The position numbers were made by a program, and so were the translations under genes. Below are positions 52,951-61,152 of a stretch of 64,000 bases of DNA, in pieces; the stretch's first letter is position 1, and the number at the start of each line of letters is the position of its first letter. Origin of the DNA: Pseudomonadota bacterium (GTDB lineage Bacteria; Pseudomonadota; Alphaproteobacteria; Caulobacterales; Aquidulcibacteraceae). Location: assembly GCA_020161405.1 (NCBI GenBank), contig JAIUOD010000004.1, positions 186,001-250,000 on the forward strand, given 5' to 3'. The notes below the pieces were generated by a model. That model did no database searches and was not told where the DNA came from. It saw only the letters and a list, made by a program, of their open reading frames with translations.

Positions 52951-53055
52951 ATGTGGTATTTCGCATGGATGTTAGGCGTTGGATTTGCCGTCTTGCTTGC
53001 AATATTGAATGCAATGTGGGGCGAAAGTGAAGAAGAACGCCGCAATGCCGAATGA
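52951..53055 (+). CDS. cydX: CydX small subunit of cytochrome bd oxidase
   Basis: 34 residues: MWYFAWMLGVGFAVLLAILN helix followed by AMWGESEEERR. The MWYFAWxLG opening and the single helix with an acidic/basic tail match CydX, which stabilises heme b595/d. AAGGAG precedes the ATG at close to ideal spacing. The ybgE gene starts inside its 3' end (11-bp overlap). Confidence 0.95.
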   Translation: MWYFAWMLGVGFAVLLAILNAMWGESEEERRNAE

Positions 53056-53365
53056 AATCTCTCCCCCCGAGAATGGGACGGCCAATACGGGGCTTAAGTC
53101 ATCGCCCCCGTCATCTAAAATGTCGTGGCCGTCCCTCTTTTTTGGATTGACAATAATGCTAGGCGTTACGATCTATCCTTTTGCGCTTGCCGATCGGATG
53201 GGGAAAGTCGATCATTGGGCATTAATGCTTTTGATGTGGTCAATGACGGCCAGCATTATTCGCGGGGTGGGATTTATTCCAAGCATTCAAATATTAAAAT
53301 TATTATTTTCAGGTTTTGCGGCAATATTGGCTTTAATGGCCGCGCTCGCCTTATATTTTCTCTAA
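53045..53365 (+). CDS. ybgE: Cyd operon protein YbgE
   Basis: 106 residues with three predicted membrane helices. VDHWALMLLMWSMTASIIRGVGFIPSIQILKLLFSGFAAILALMAALALYFL aligns by eye with E. coli YbgE, including the LLMWA...HGVGF-type stretch. Function is unclear but the gene is commonly the last of cyd operons. The ATG at 53045 overlaps cydX by 11 bp; a longer frame from 53009 is unlikely. The N-terminal 30 residues are Pro/Ser rich. Confidence 0.85.
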   Translation: MPNEISPPENGTANTGLKSSPPSSKMSWPSLFFGLTIMLGVTIYPFALADRMGKVDHWALMLLMWSMTASIIRGVGFIPSIQILKLLFSGFAAILALMAALALYFL

Positions 53366-53375
53366 AGGTTTCAAC

Positions 53376-53762
53376 ATGAAAATCGCTGTCACTTCTCAAA
53401 ACTTCAAGACCGTCACCAATCATGCGGGTAAAGCGCGGCGCTTTATTGTGTATGATGTCACTTCACCTGACAATATTATTGAAATTGAACGCCATGATTT
53501 GGCCCCAGAAATGGCATTTCACAATTTTAATGGTGAAATGCACCCTATTGATGGTATTGATGTTTTGATTTCGGCTTCATTTGGCGAAGGTTTTGCACGC
53601 AAAATGGCACAGCGCGGAATAAAGGCCAGTATCGCCCAAACTTCCAATATAACAAACGCAATTTTCGATTTTATCGACAATGGACAACGATTGCCTATTA
53701 TGAGTATCGACCACAATGTCGGCAGTCACAAATGCAATTGCAATTGCGCAAGCGCCGATTAA
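53376..53762 (+). CDS. NifX/NifB-domain (dinitrogenase cofactor-like) protein
   Basis: 128 residues. MKIAVTSQNFKTVTNHAGKARRFIVYD, HPIDGIDVLISASFGEGFARKMAQRGIKASIAQ are the NifX/NifB C-terminal domain pattern (pfam02579). The tail SHKCNCNCASAD adds a CxCxC cluster, which may bind metal or an Fe-S precursor. No nitrogenase gene is nearby, so a role in nitrogen fixation is unlikely. AAAGG precedes the ATG 10 bp after ybgE, so it could be the last gene of the cyd transcript. Confidence 0.8.
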   Translation: MKIAVTSQNFKTVTNHAGKARRFIVYDVTSPDNIIEIERHDLAPEMAFHNFNGEMHPIDGIDVLISASFGEGFARKMAQRGIKASIAQTSNITNAIFDFIDNGQRLPIMSIDHNVGSHKCNCNCASAD

Positions 53763-53812
53763 TTGTCTAAGCTATTTATTTCTTTCGAACTCTTGCATAT
53801 TTTCTTAAATAC

Positions 53813-53837
53813 CTTATATTAGCATATAAGAATATTC
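53813..53837. promoter_or_regulatory. Overlapping inverted repeats upstream of the persulfide-dioxygenase-like gene
   Basis: CTTATAT, TAGC, ATATAAG (53813-53830), followed by the palindrome GAATATTC (53830-53837), about 23-47 bp before the ATG. ArsR-family sulfide repressors (BigR/SqrR type) bind AT-rich sites before such genes, but no such regulator is in the window, so the assignment is open. Confidence 0.4.
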
Positions 53838-53859
53838 ATATATCGGGAAAATTTTAGTT

Positions 53860-54750
53860 ATGCAAAACACATTTATTCTTGAAATGGAAACAACTCCTGA
53901 AGTCATGAAATTCTATGATGAGGATACAAATACCTTCAGCTATGTTGTGAAAGACCCCACCTCAAACTCATGCGCTATTATTGATAGTGTTTTGAATTTT
54001 GATGCACCATCGGGCAAAACAAGTTTTGAAGGTGCTGACGAAATAATTGCCTTTATCAATTCCAATTCGCTCAAGCTTGAATGGCTAATTGAAACACATG
54101 TACACGCTGATCATATATCCGCCGCCCCCTATTTGAAATCAAAATTGGGCGGCAAAATTGCGATTGGAGAAAAAGTTACAATTGTACAAAATGTCTTTGG
54201 CAAAGTTTTTAACGCTGGTTCAGATTTCGCCATGGATGGCAGTCAGTTTGACCATTTATTCAAAGACAATGAAATCTATAAAATCGGCAATATGAATGCA
54301 ATTGCGATGGCCACCCCTGGGCATACGCCTGCCTGTATGACGCATATTATTGGTAATGCCGCCTTCGTTGGCGATACAATCTTCATGCCCGACCAAGGCA
54401 CGGCGCGAGCCGATTTTCCGGGCGGTGATGCCAAGCAATTATATAAATCAATCAAAGCCCTTTTGAGCCTTCCACCTCAAATGCGCCTTTTCATGTGCCA
54501 TGATTATGCACCAAATGGGCGCGAAATTAAATTTGAGACCACAATTGGCGATGAACTTGCGAATAATATTCATGTTAAAGAGACAATAACCGAAAATGAA
54601 TTTATCAAAATGCGCTCAGAACGTGATAAGACATTGGGAATGCCGCGCCTTATCTTGCCCTCAGTGCAAGTTAATATGCGTGCAGGTAATTTCCCAGAAG
54701 CAGATGATAATGGTACAATCTATTTAAAATTGCCGATTAACCTATTTTAG
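53860..54750 (+). CDS. MBL-fold metallo-hydrolase, persulfide-dioxygenase (Blh/ETHE1-like)
   Basis: 296 residues. The metallo-beta-lactamase metal motif is THVHADHISAAPYL (HxHxDH), with further ligands in ATPGHTPACMT and the Asp of FVGDTIFMPDQGTARADFPGGDA. The last segment is nearly diagnostic of the Blh/ETHE1 persulfide dioxygenase branch. A late FMCHDYAPNGREI gives the last His. These iron enzymes oxidise glutathione persulfide to sulfite. The following gene is a TauE/SafE exporter that could remove the sulfite. GGGAAA precedes the ATG. Confidence 0.9.
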   Translation: MQNTFILEMETTPEVMKFYDEDTNTFSYVVKDPTSNSCAIIDSVLNFDAPSGKTSFEGADEIIAFINSNSLKLEWLIETHVHADHISAAPYLKSKLGGKIAIGEKVTIVQNVFGKVFNAGSDFAMDGSQFDHLFKDNEIYKIGNMNAIAMATPGHTPACMTHIIGNAAFVGDTIFMPDQGTARADFPGGDAKQLYKSIKALLSLPPQMRLFMCHDYAPNGREIKFETTIGDELANNIHVKETITENEFIKMRSERDKTLGMPRLILPSVQVNMRAGNFPEADDNGTIYLKLPINLF

Positions 54751-54767
54751 CCGAAAGAAACATTATT

Positions 54768-55544
54768 ATGAATCAAGCAATTGGCGCGATAGGTTCAGGC
54801 GGATTAATTGGCTTCACCCTTGGTCTTATTGGCGGGGGCGGTTCAATTTTAGCGACGCCTCTATTATTATATGTCGTCGGTGTCGCACAACCACATATAG
54901 CCATTGGGACAGGCGCATTGGCGGTCTCGGCAAATGCCTATGCCAATCTTTTTAGCCATGCCAGAAAAGGCAATGTATGGTGGCGTTGCGCGATTGTTTT
55001 TGCAATTATCGGCACCATCGGCGCGTTAGCTGGTTCAACTATTGGTAAGGCCATGAATGGTCAATTGCTGATGTTTCTGTTTGGCTTTGTGATGATTATT
55101 GTGGGTGCGTTAATGTTGCGACCACGCAAAGACTTTGGCGGTGAAGCCTGTGGCATTGATACAAAAATGTGTGTCAAAACCGCAATTGTGGCCTTGGCAG
55201 CGGGCTTTGCTTCGGGTTTTTTTGGGATAGGTGGTGGCTTTCTAATAGTTCCCGGCCTAATATTTGCCACCCGAATGCCAACAATAAACGCCGTTGGCAC
55301 ATCGCTTTTGGCAGTCGGCACATTCGGACTTGCAACCGCAATAAATTATGCGCTTGATGGAATGGTGGATTGGACAATTGCCGCAGAAATGATTGGCGGC
55401 GGCGTTTTTGGCGGTTTTTTAGGAATGAAATTATCGACCAAACTCGGCGCGCAAAAAGATACTTTAAATCGAATTTTCGCAATTCTAATATTTTTTGTCG
55501 CGGCCTATGTACTCTACAAAAGTGGGAATAAGATTTTCAGCTAG
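54768..55544 (+). CDS. TauE/SafE family sulfite exporter-like permease
   Basis: 258 residues, about eight membrane helices. GFTLGLIGGGGSILATPLLLYVVG at the start and GFFGIGGGFLIVPGLIFATRMPTINAVGTSLLAV in the middle are the paired repeat motifs of the TauE/SafE family. Export of sulfite or sulfonates is the family role. It lies 18 bp after the persulfide-dioxygenase-like gene, suggesting that sulfite made there is expelled. Confidence 0.88.
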   Translation: MNQAIGAIGSGGLIGFTLGLIGGGGSILATPLLLYVVGVAQPHIAIGTGALAVSANAYANLFSHARKGNVWWRCAIVFAIIGTIGALAGSTIGKAMNGQLLMFLFGFVMIIVGALMLRPRKDFGGEACGIDTKMCVKTAIVALAAGFASGFFGIGGGFLIVPGLIFATRMPTINAVGTSLLAVGTFGLATAINYALDGMVDWTIAAEMIGGGVFGGFLGMKLSTKLGAQKDTLNRIFAILIFFVAAYVLYKSGNKIFS

Positions 55545-55576
55545 GAACCGCCTTTTATTGGCAAAGGCTTAACAAG

Positions 55577-56899
55577 ATGCTATTTGATATTATGCTTCCC
55601 AAAGACCAACTTGTGCCAACAACTGATGCAGACTCGATTGCGAGTATTGCCAATTTTAAACTGCTTACACTATTTCGGACACTTTCGATTGTTGGCTATT
55701 TGATAATAGTATCAATCGCATATTTTGTTGCAGATATTATGATGCCGGTGCGCGTTATTTATGGTGAAATTGCCATTTTTGCTTTATTCAACGTCCATTC
55801 ATTTATAATGGGGCGCGGAAAATCCAAATTATCTGACCTTCATATTTTTGTCTGGCTATTGGTTGACATTGCCTTTTTATTCATGATTTTGACCCAAACA
55901 GGCGGTCCATCTAATCCGTTTGCTGGGCTATTAATTGTTCCCCTAATGCTTGGAAGCTTGATGTTGCCCCGCCGTCTGGCTTGGGGCGTATTTGCCTTTA
56001 ATATTCTAGTTTATTTGGTGCTTGAATTATTTGAAAGCCCCATGATTGTGCATAATATGCGGCACACTTCATTCTTTGATATGCATATTCAAGGAATGAT
56101 GTTCGCATATTTCTTAAGCTCACTACTCCTAGTGTTTTTTGTAAACCGAATTTCCGAGACATTGCGTACAAAAGAAGCGCTATTGCGGGATGCAAATAAA
56201 AAGGCGTTTGAAGAGCAGGAACTAATTCGACTTGGACTTTTGACAACCGGCGCAGCGCATGAATTAGGAACACCAATGGCAACTTTATCCGTTATTCTTT
56301 CTGATTGGCAAGAATTTGGCCCACCTAAGAAGAAAATCGAACGCGATATTGAAATCGAAAGTATGCTTATTCAGTTAAATCTATGCAAAACCCGTATTTC
56401 TGACATTCTAGCTTCATCGGGTGCAATGCGTGCAGAAAGTGCCAAGGCGTGTGATATTTCTGAATTTATAAATCAGACGGCTGATGAATGGCAGACGATG
56501 AACGCCTTTGTGCCGCAGCTTGTGCGCGAAATAGAAATTGCGCCAATTAATTGCTTTTGCGATAAGAATTTGGGGCAATCAATCACCAATGTTTTAAACA
56601 ATGCATATGAGGCATCACGCGGTAACAATCAATCAATTGTAATCTTGCGCGCATCTGAAACCGAGACTGAATTTAGAATTGAGATTGAAGATTTTGGGAA
56701 TGGCTTTGAGCAGGACAAAATCAACAAAATTGGCACGCCATTTAATACTTCAAAAAGTAAGAATGGACATGGCTTAGGATTGTTTTTAGTCGCAAATACT
56801 TTAAAATATTTGGATGGAAAAATCGTGGTGCAGAATAAGCCAAAAGCGTCTGGCTCCATAGTGAAACTGACAATCCCAAAGTCGGCAATTGAGGTCTAA
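55577..56899 (+). CDS. regB: RegB/PrrB-like redox sensor histidine kinase
   Basis: 440 residues. Six N-terminal membrane helices cover about residues 30-195. Between them is QTGGPSNPFAGLL, matching the RegB GGxxNPF quinone-sensing motif. The H-box AAHELGTPMATLSVIL is at about residue 230. NLCKTRISDIL holds a Cys at the place of the redox Cys of RegB. The HATPase has VLNNAYEAS, EIEDFGNGF and GHGLGLFLVANTL. RegB phosphorylates RegA when the quinone pool is reduced, so it controls low-oxygen respiration genes. It lies 3 bp before regA. Confidence 0.92.
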   Translation: MLFDIMLPKDQLVPTTDADSIASIANFKLLTLFRTLSIVGYLIIVSIAYFVADIMMPVRVIYGEIAIFALFNVHSFIMGRGKSKLSDLHIFVWLLVDIAFLFMILTQTGGPSNPFAGLLIVPLMLGSLMLPRRLAWGVFAFNILVYLVLELFESPMIVHNMRHTSFFDMHIQGMMFAYFLSSLLLVFFVNRISETLRTKEALLRDANKKAFEEQELIRLGLLTTGAAHELGTPMATLSVILSDWQEFGPPKKKIERDIEIESMLIQLNLCKTRISDILASSGAMRAESAKACDISEFINQTADEWQTMNAFVPQLVREIEIAPINCFCDKNLGQSITNVLNNAYEASRGNNQSIVILRASETETEFRIEIEDFGNGFEQDKINKIGTPFNTSKSKNGHGLGLFLVANTLKYLDGKIVVQNKPKASGSIVKLTIPKSAIEV

Positions 56900-56902
56900 T
56901 TT

Positions 56903-57427
56903 ATGAATAAAATTCTTGTTGTTGATGACGATGTTTCCCTTGCCAGCGCATTAGCATCTTCATTTATAAAGCGCGGATATTTGGCGTTAATTGCTGGAGA
57001 TTTGGATGGCGCAAAAACTATTGCAGCTGAGCAATTACCCGAATTTGCAGTAGTTGATTTACGCCTAAATCAAAGCAATGGCCTTGAAGTTACAAAAGAA
57101 CTTATCGCCATAAGACCAGACATGAAAATTGTTGTATTGACCGGCTACGCAAGCATAAATACTGCAGTTGAGGCAATGAAATTAGGCGCGTGTCATTATC
57201 TTGCAAAGCCCGCAAATGCCAACGATATTTTGGACGCTTTTGGCGCGTCAAAAGGTCGAACCGACGTGGAAATTACGCATCGACCATCAACAATTAAAAA
57301 CCTTGAATGGGAACGAATTCAAGAAACCTTGATAGATACAAATTACAATATATCGGAAACTGCGCGCCGCCTTGGCCTTCATCGCCGCACTTTGGCGCGA
57401 AAACTGCAAAAGCAACCCGTAAAATAA
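56903..57427 (+). CDS. regA: RegA/PrrA/ActR-like response regulator
   Basis: 174 residues. The receiver domain has ILVVDDDVSLASALASSF (acidic pocket), FAVVDLRLNQSNG (phosphorylated Asp), VVLTGYASINTAVEAMKLG and YLAKPAN (Lys). The C-terminal Fis-type helix-turn-helix NLEWERIQETLIDTNYNISETARRLGLHRRTLARKLQKQP is that of RegA/ActR. GAGG within the regB 3' end serves as ribosome site. Likely targets within the islet include cyd and the copper receptor, but no binding is proven. Confidence 0.94.
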   Translation: MNKILVVDDDVSLASALASSFIKRGYLALIAGDLDGAKTIAAEQLPEFAVVDLRLNQSNGLEVTKELIAIRPDMKIVVLTGYASINTAVEAMKLGACHYLAKPANANDILDAFGASKGRTDVEITHRPSTIKNLEWERIQETLIDTNYNISETARRLGLHRRTLARKLQKQPVK

Positions 57428-57456
57428 AAATCGCGGAAGCTGACTTCCGCGATTTT
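57427..57456. terminator. Intrinsic terminator after regA
   Basis: AAAATCGCGGAAG, CTGA, CTTCCGCGATTTT: a 13-bp perfect stem with a 4-base loop that begins in the regA stop codon. It also faces the convergent copper-receptor gene, so it may act in both directions. Confidence 0.9.
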
Positions 57457-57489
57457 CCCATTGAATACCCAATTTTGAGGGGTGGGTAA

Positions 57490-59541
57490 TTAGAAACTAT
57501 AATTAACGCCAATATAACCAAAGCGTCCCGGGTTTGGCACATGAACACCCATTGCCAAATCGCCACCAAGTGCCGCATTATTAACGCGATTGAGACCTGA
57601 CAAATGGTCATAATAATATTTGTCAAAGACGTTTTCGACACCAAAGGTGACGCGGGTTTCTTCATTGAGATTATATCTTCCGCGCAGGTTTAAAATTGAC
57701 CAAGCTGGGCTTTGGGCCTCACTATTATATTTTGAAACCTTATCTTGTTTAGCGGCAAATTTAACCTCGCCGATAAGTTCAAATTTGCCTAATTCATAGG
57801 TAAGTGCAAAATTACCATTAAGCGGCGCTATGCGATATAGATTATCATTGCTTGAGGTATTCTTACCTTGAACATAAGAAATATTGCCATCTAGGCGCAA
57901 ATTATCTGACAGGATATAGGAAATTGTGGTTTCCGCACCTGATAATTCAGCATTCACATTACTAAATTTCAAAATTGCGTCCGGTGCGGCGGTCATTGCG
58001 ACACCTTGAATAAAATCATCAACTTTATTGTAGAAAACACTTTGCTTGATACGCAATAGGCCGATTGAAACATCACCCAATAGAGAAATTTGATGCGAAA
58101 CTTCCGGTTTCAAATCAACATTACCAAGATAATTGCGCCCATCCGCAGCACCATAGGTTGAGGATGGATTCCAAATATAACGCTCAACCAGGCTTGGGCT
58201 GCGGGTTTTTTGTGCCGCAGCAAGCTCAAGGCTTAGATTATCATTGATTTTGTAACGACCGCTTGCGGTAACATCCCAATTTTTATCGGTGCGCTTTTTA
58301 TTAAGTGCATTAAAGGCATTCTTTGCCGCATTTTGCATCATTGGCATCATAACGATTGCGATATTATCGGTATTGCTTTCAACATTTTCAAAGCGAACAC
58401 CCAAGACACCGCGCAAATTATCACCATAATTGCGATCTAATTCGCCATAAGCCCCCAGACGAGTGCGCTTGCTATTTACAAAAGTCTGCCCGAAAGCATG
58501 GGTGGTAATATTTTCGCCAGTGACGTTAAAAATATTTTGATGTCCATCTAAACCAAAGCGCAAAGTGCCACCCAAGGCGTTCATTTCATTGCCAATTGCA
58601 AAGCCTGTGTCGTGGCTTTTTGCCGGCGCTTTCATTTTAGAAGCCGCCGCAGTATAGCTGCGCATGGTGTAATTATCCATTACGTGATCAATATCATTCA
58701 CAAAGGCGCGCGCATTGACTTTACCGAATGAATAATCGCCCTTCATGCTTAGGATAGCATTGCTTGAATTATCAATCACCATATCCATGCCAAGCGGTGC
58801 AGTACCGACATTGCGTGATTCCCTTAGTCCAAGTTCAAGACCGAAAACTTGCGGTCCCAATTTTAGAGCGCCTTCAATTTTATGACTGCGCATATCAAAG
58901 CCGGTATTGCTTGCGCTGCCGCCCTTATATTTCAGATTATCACCATGTTGCTTTGCGGTTGAGACTGAGAAAGCGGCATTTTCTAATCCCAAATTCAAAG
59001 AAGCTGAGCCTTCATAACCTTCATTTGCGCCAATATATTTGCCAAATAGATTTCCGCCAATTTCGTCTTTGCCTGATTTTGAGAATTTAGGTGCTTTGGT
59101 GTTTACAATCACGGTTCCGCCAATTGAATCACCACCATTAACAACAGAGGTCACACCCGCAATAATTGCGATTTGCGCTATTTGATGTGGCTCAACATAA
59201 TGAAGCGGCGGATCCATGTGATTTGGACAAGCAGGATTGATTTCAACGCCATCCACAACCACTTTAACCCGATCTTGCGACAGACCTCGCAATTGAATAA
59301 TTCCGGTTTGCGTGCCGTTTTTAATGACTGCTGCACCCGGCGCATTATCAAGAATTGAAGCCGCATCATAAGCACCATCATTATTAATATTCGTGCCTTT
59401 GACTTCATTTTGGCTTGGTAATTGTGGACGCGGCGCGGTGATAATTATTGTTTCACTGCCTTTTTTGGCATCCTGCGCAATTGCCAAAGTCGGCAAAGAT
59501 GCACCTAATAATAGCGCGCTAATAATCGAAATTTTAGACAT
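57490..59541 (-). CDS. TonB-dependent copper receptor, OprC/NosA-like
   Basis: 683 residues, the size of OprC. Signal peptide about 1-22 (ending PTLAIAQ), then SETIIITAPRP, a plug with GIIQLRGLSQDRVKVVVDGVEINPACPNHMDPPLHYVEPHQIAQIAIIAG, and a barrel ending YIGVNYSF. The CPNHM stretch fits the CxxxM copper-binding motif of Pseudomonas OprC, and HMDPPLHYV is family wording. Such receptors import copper, for example for copper enzymes of respiration and denitrification. AGGGGA precedes the ATG. An inverted repeat and a near-palindrome lie upstream at 59600 and 59641. Confidence 0.9.
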   Translation of the reverse strand: MSKISIISALLLGASLPTLAIAQDAKKGSETIIITAPRPQLPSQNEVKGTNINNDGAYDAASILDNAPGAAVIKNGTQTGIIQLRGLSQDRVKVVVDGVEINPACPNHMDPPLHYVEPHQIAQIAIIAGVTSVVNGGDSIGGTVIVNTKAPKFSKSGKDEIGGNLFGKYIGANEGYEGSASLNLGLENAAFSVSTAKQHGDNLKYKGGSASNTGFDMRSHKIEGALKLGPQVFGLELGLRESRNVGTAPLGMDMVIDNSSNAILSMKGDYSFGKVNARAFVNDIDHVMDNYTMRSYTAAASKMKAPAKSHDTGFAIGNEMNALGGTLRFGLDGHQNIFNVTGENITTHAFGQTFVNSKRTRLGAYGELDRNYGDNLRGVLGVRFENVESNTDNIAIVMMPMMQNAAKNAFNALNKKRTDKNWDVTASGRYKINDNLSLELAAAQKTRSPSLVERYIWNPSSTYGAADGRNYLGNVDLKPEVSHQISLLGDVSIGLLRIKQSVFYNKVDDFIQGVAMTAAPDAILKFSNVNAELSGAETTISYILSDNLRLDGNISYVQGKNTSSNDNLYRIAPLNGNFALTYELGKFELIGEVKFAAKQDKVSKYNSEAQSPAWSILNLRGRYNLNEETRVTFGVENVFDKYYYDHLSGLNRVNNAALGGDLAMGVHVPNPGRFGYIGVNYSF

Positions 59542-59708
59542 GACATCCCCTCAATCTAACTTAGGGAACGCTAATATTCCTGACTATAACCCTATAACAT
59601 TGGACATTTTGTCCAAGACATATCGCCGCATGGGACGAAATTACACAATATATTGTGCAAATTCAACGTCTCCATTTATTGAATTCTAGAAGCTATTTAC
59701 GCATTGGC
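59542..59708. promoter_or_regulatory. Copper receptor promoter region with two inverted repeats
   Basis: This stretch holds TTGGACA, TTT, TGTCCAA (59600-59616), the longest version of the repeat seen at 49357 and 49918. It also holds CACAATATATTGTG (59644-59657), extended to a near-20-bp palindrome by outer TT/AA. Both lie 60-120 bp upstream of the receptor ATG. No gene is seen between 59542 and 59895. Confidence 0.5.
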
Positions 59709-59868
59709 AAAAAAAGCCCCGCGTTTGGTCGGGGCTGTAATTTGGGTGCTGGGGTAGAATTTGCTACCTAGCGTCCGGAAGGCTTCTGAGACGGATTGCA
59801 ATTCTCGCAATACTCCTTGTTTTATTTAACTAAAACAACAACTGCAAAACTTTGTGTTAGGTTTTGTG
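59709..59868 (-). ncRNA. tRNA-like repeat element, copy B, ending in a terminator
   Basis: Directly repeated relative to copy A (48606-48765), clearly homologous by eye over about 150 bp. On the minus strand three hairpins appear at equivalent places but with different bases: ATTGC/GCAAT, TCCG/CGGA and GGTAG/CTACC. The shared text CGCTAGGT and CAAAT-C-CT-CCCC follows, then AGCCCCG/CGGGGCT with a T-run (59715-59736). Changed but still pairing stems favour a structured RNA. It also lies just after the stop of the ABC permease gene. Confidence 0.5.
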
Positions 59869-59895
59869 CTAGCGAATTGTCGCATTTCTTATGGC

Positions 59896-61152
59896 TTAAT
59901 CCCCTAGGATTCGCTTTTTAGCTTCATATTCGGTAAGGTTAAAAGATGCGCCATCGAATAAATGTGAATAATAGGCTTCGCGCAATTCTTTATGTTTCTT
60001 TGCAATATAATCTTGCTTTTCAAGGTGATTAAGAAGGCCATTATTTGTTGTTTCTTCAATTGCCAATTGCAAGGCGATTGGCGGTAAAAAACTGGCGCTT
60101 TTCTTGGTTAATTTATAGCGATTTTCAATTGCCATTCGATATTCTTTGGCGCTACTTGCCATTTCTTCGTCAGCATTATTATGAAATGCCAGATACCATT
60201 TCCATTCAAAAGTCTTACCTAATTTTGGAGTTTTGGAAAATTGAGGATAGGATTTTAGGAATCTATCAACCTCTGCCTGTCTATCTCTTTCCCAAGCGCC
60301 ATGCAGATATTCGCGATGCTCAAGTGAAAGCGCGAAACCTTGATTGGCGGGAATTTTGAAATTAACCCAATTTCGCACCATTATTGGGCTTATAATTAAT
60401 AAAACTGACCAGATTGCCAATTGCCCCAATGCGCTTAGGCGTGAATTTGCGCCAAAGATTATGAAAATTCCGCAAATTATCACCCAGAAGCTACTATATA
60501 GGACGATATAAAATGCAATTTTGAAGATTGCCGCCATTGGTGCGCTATTTATTAATGCCCCCATGAATAATGGGAGCAAAATCGCGCATAACAAAATCCC
60601 CATACGCAATATTGCGCGCATTATCAAAATTCGGGAAAAAGATTTCGCATTGGCAATCAGAAACACTTCACGTCCTGCCTCGGTCTCACTTGCGCGAAGG
60701 TCAAACAATACGGCAATTATGAATAATGGCAAAAGGAAAACCGCCAGAAAACTATAATCAAAGCGCCCTTTTACAAGGCTTTCAGGATTTATTATCTCAG
60801 ATTCATAGATTTGCGGGATAAGCGCAAGCGAACGAATTCTTGTTGCCTGTGGGCCTAAATCACTTTGCCCTTGGGTGATGAAATTAAATGGATTTGGTGT
60901 TTGCTTTATTAATTCAAAACCGAAATAAGCCGCAGAACCTGCATCACCAGCAGCAGCATAAGTTTTCGCAATATTTTCACGCTCTTTAATTTGTAATTGT
61001 TCAATTTTTGCAAAATTTCGCGCTATATGATTGGAAAGAATAATGCCGCGGCCAATTGCGAATAATGCTAAAAGCGCCAAAATTAAAGTCAGGATTTTAA
61101 AACTATTGCTGCGCCATAATAGTTTGAATTCTTGGGCAAGATAATTAGACAT
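59896..61152 (-). CDS. ABC transporter permease, DUF3526 type (second)
   Basis: 418 residues. Membrane helices near the N-terminus (FKILTLILALLALFAIGRGIIL) and in the middle (FLAVFLLPLFIIAVLFDL, ILIMRAILRMGILLCAILLPLFMGALI, FWVIICGIFIIFGA). A large extracytoplasmic loop lies between helix 1 and helix 2, as in DUF3526 ABC-2 permeases. ATG at 61152 has GGAGGGG upstream and overlaps the preceding gene by 8 bp. Together with the next two genes it forms an exporter of unknown substrate. Confidence 0.82.
   Translation of the reverse strand: MSNYLAQEFKLLWRSNSFKILTLILALLALFAIGRGIILSNHIARNFAKIEQLQIKERENIAKTYAAAGDAGSAAYFGFELIKQTPNPFNFITQGQSDLGPQATRIRSLALIPQIYESEIINPESLVKGRFDYSFLAVFLLPLFIIAVLFDLRASETEAGREVFLIANAKSFSRILIMRAILRMGILLCAILLPLFMGALINSAPMAAIFKIAFYIVLYSSFWVIICGIFIIFGANSRLSALGQLAIWSVLLIISPIMVRNWVNFKIPANQGFALSLEHREYLHGAWERDRQAEVDRFLKSYPQFSKTPKLGKTFEWKWYLAFHNNADEEMASSAKEYRMAIENRYKLTKKSASFLPPIALQLAIEETTNNGLLNHLEKQDYIAKKHKELREAYYSHLFDGASFNLTEYEAKKRILGD

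Noticed and set aside
48606..59868. Composite transposon or integrative element
   Set aside because: No transposase or integrase, and the repeats are diverged and tRNA-like rather than IS-like. Kept only as an islet hypothesis.
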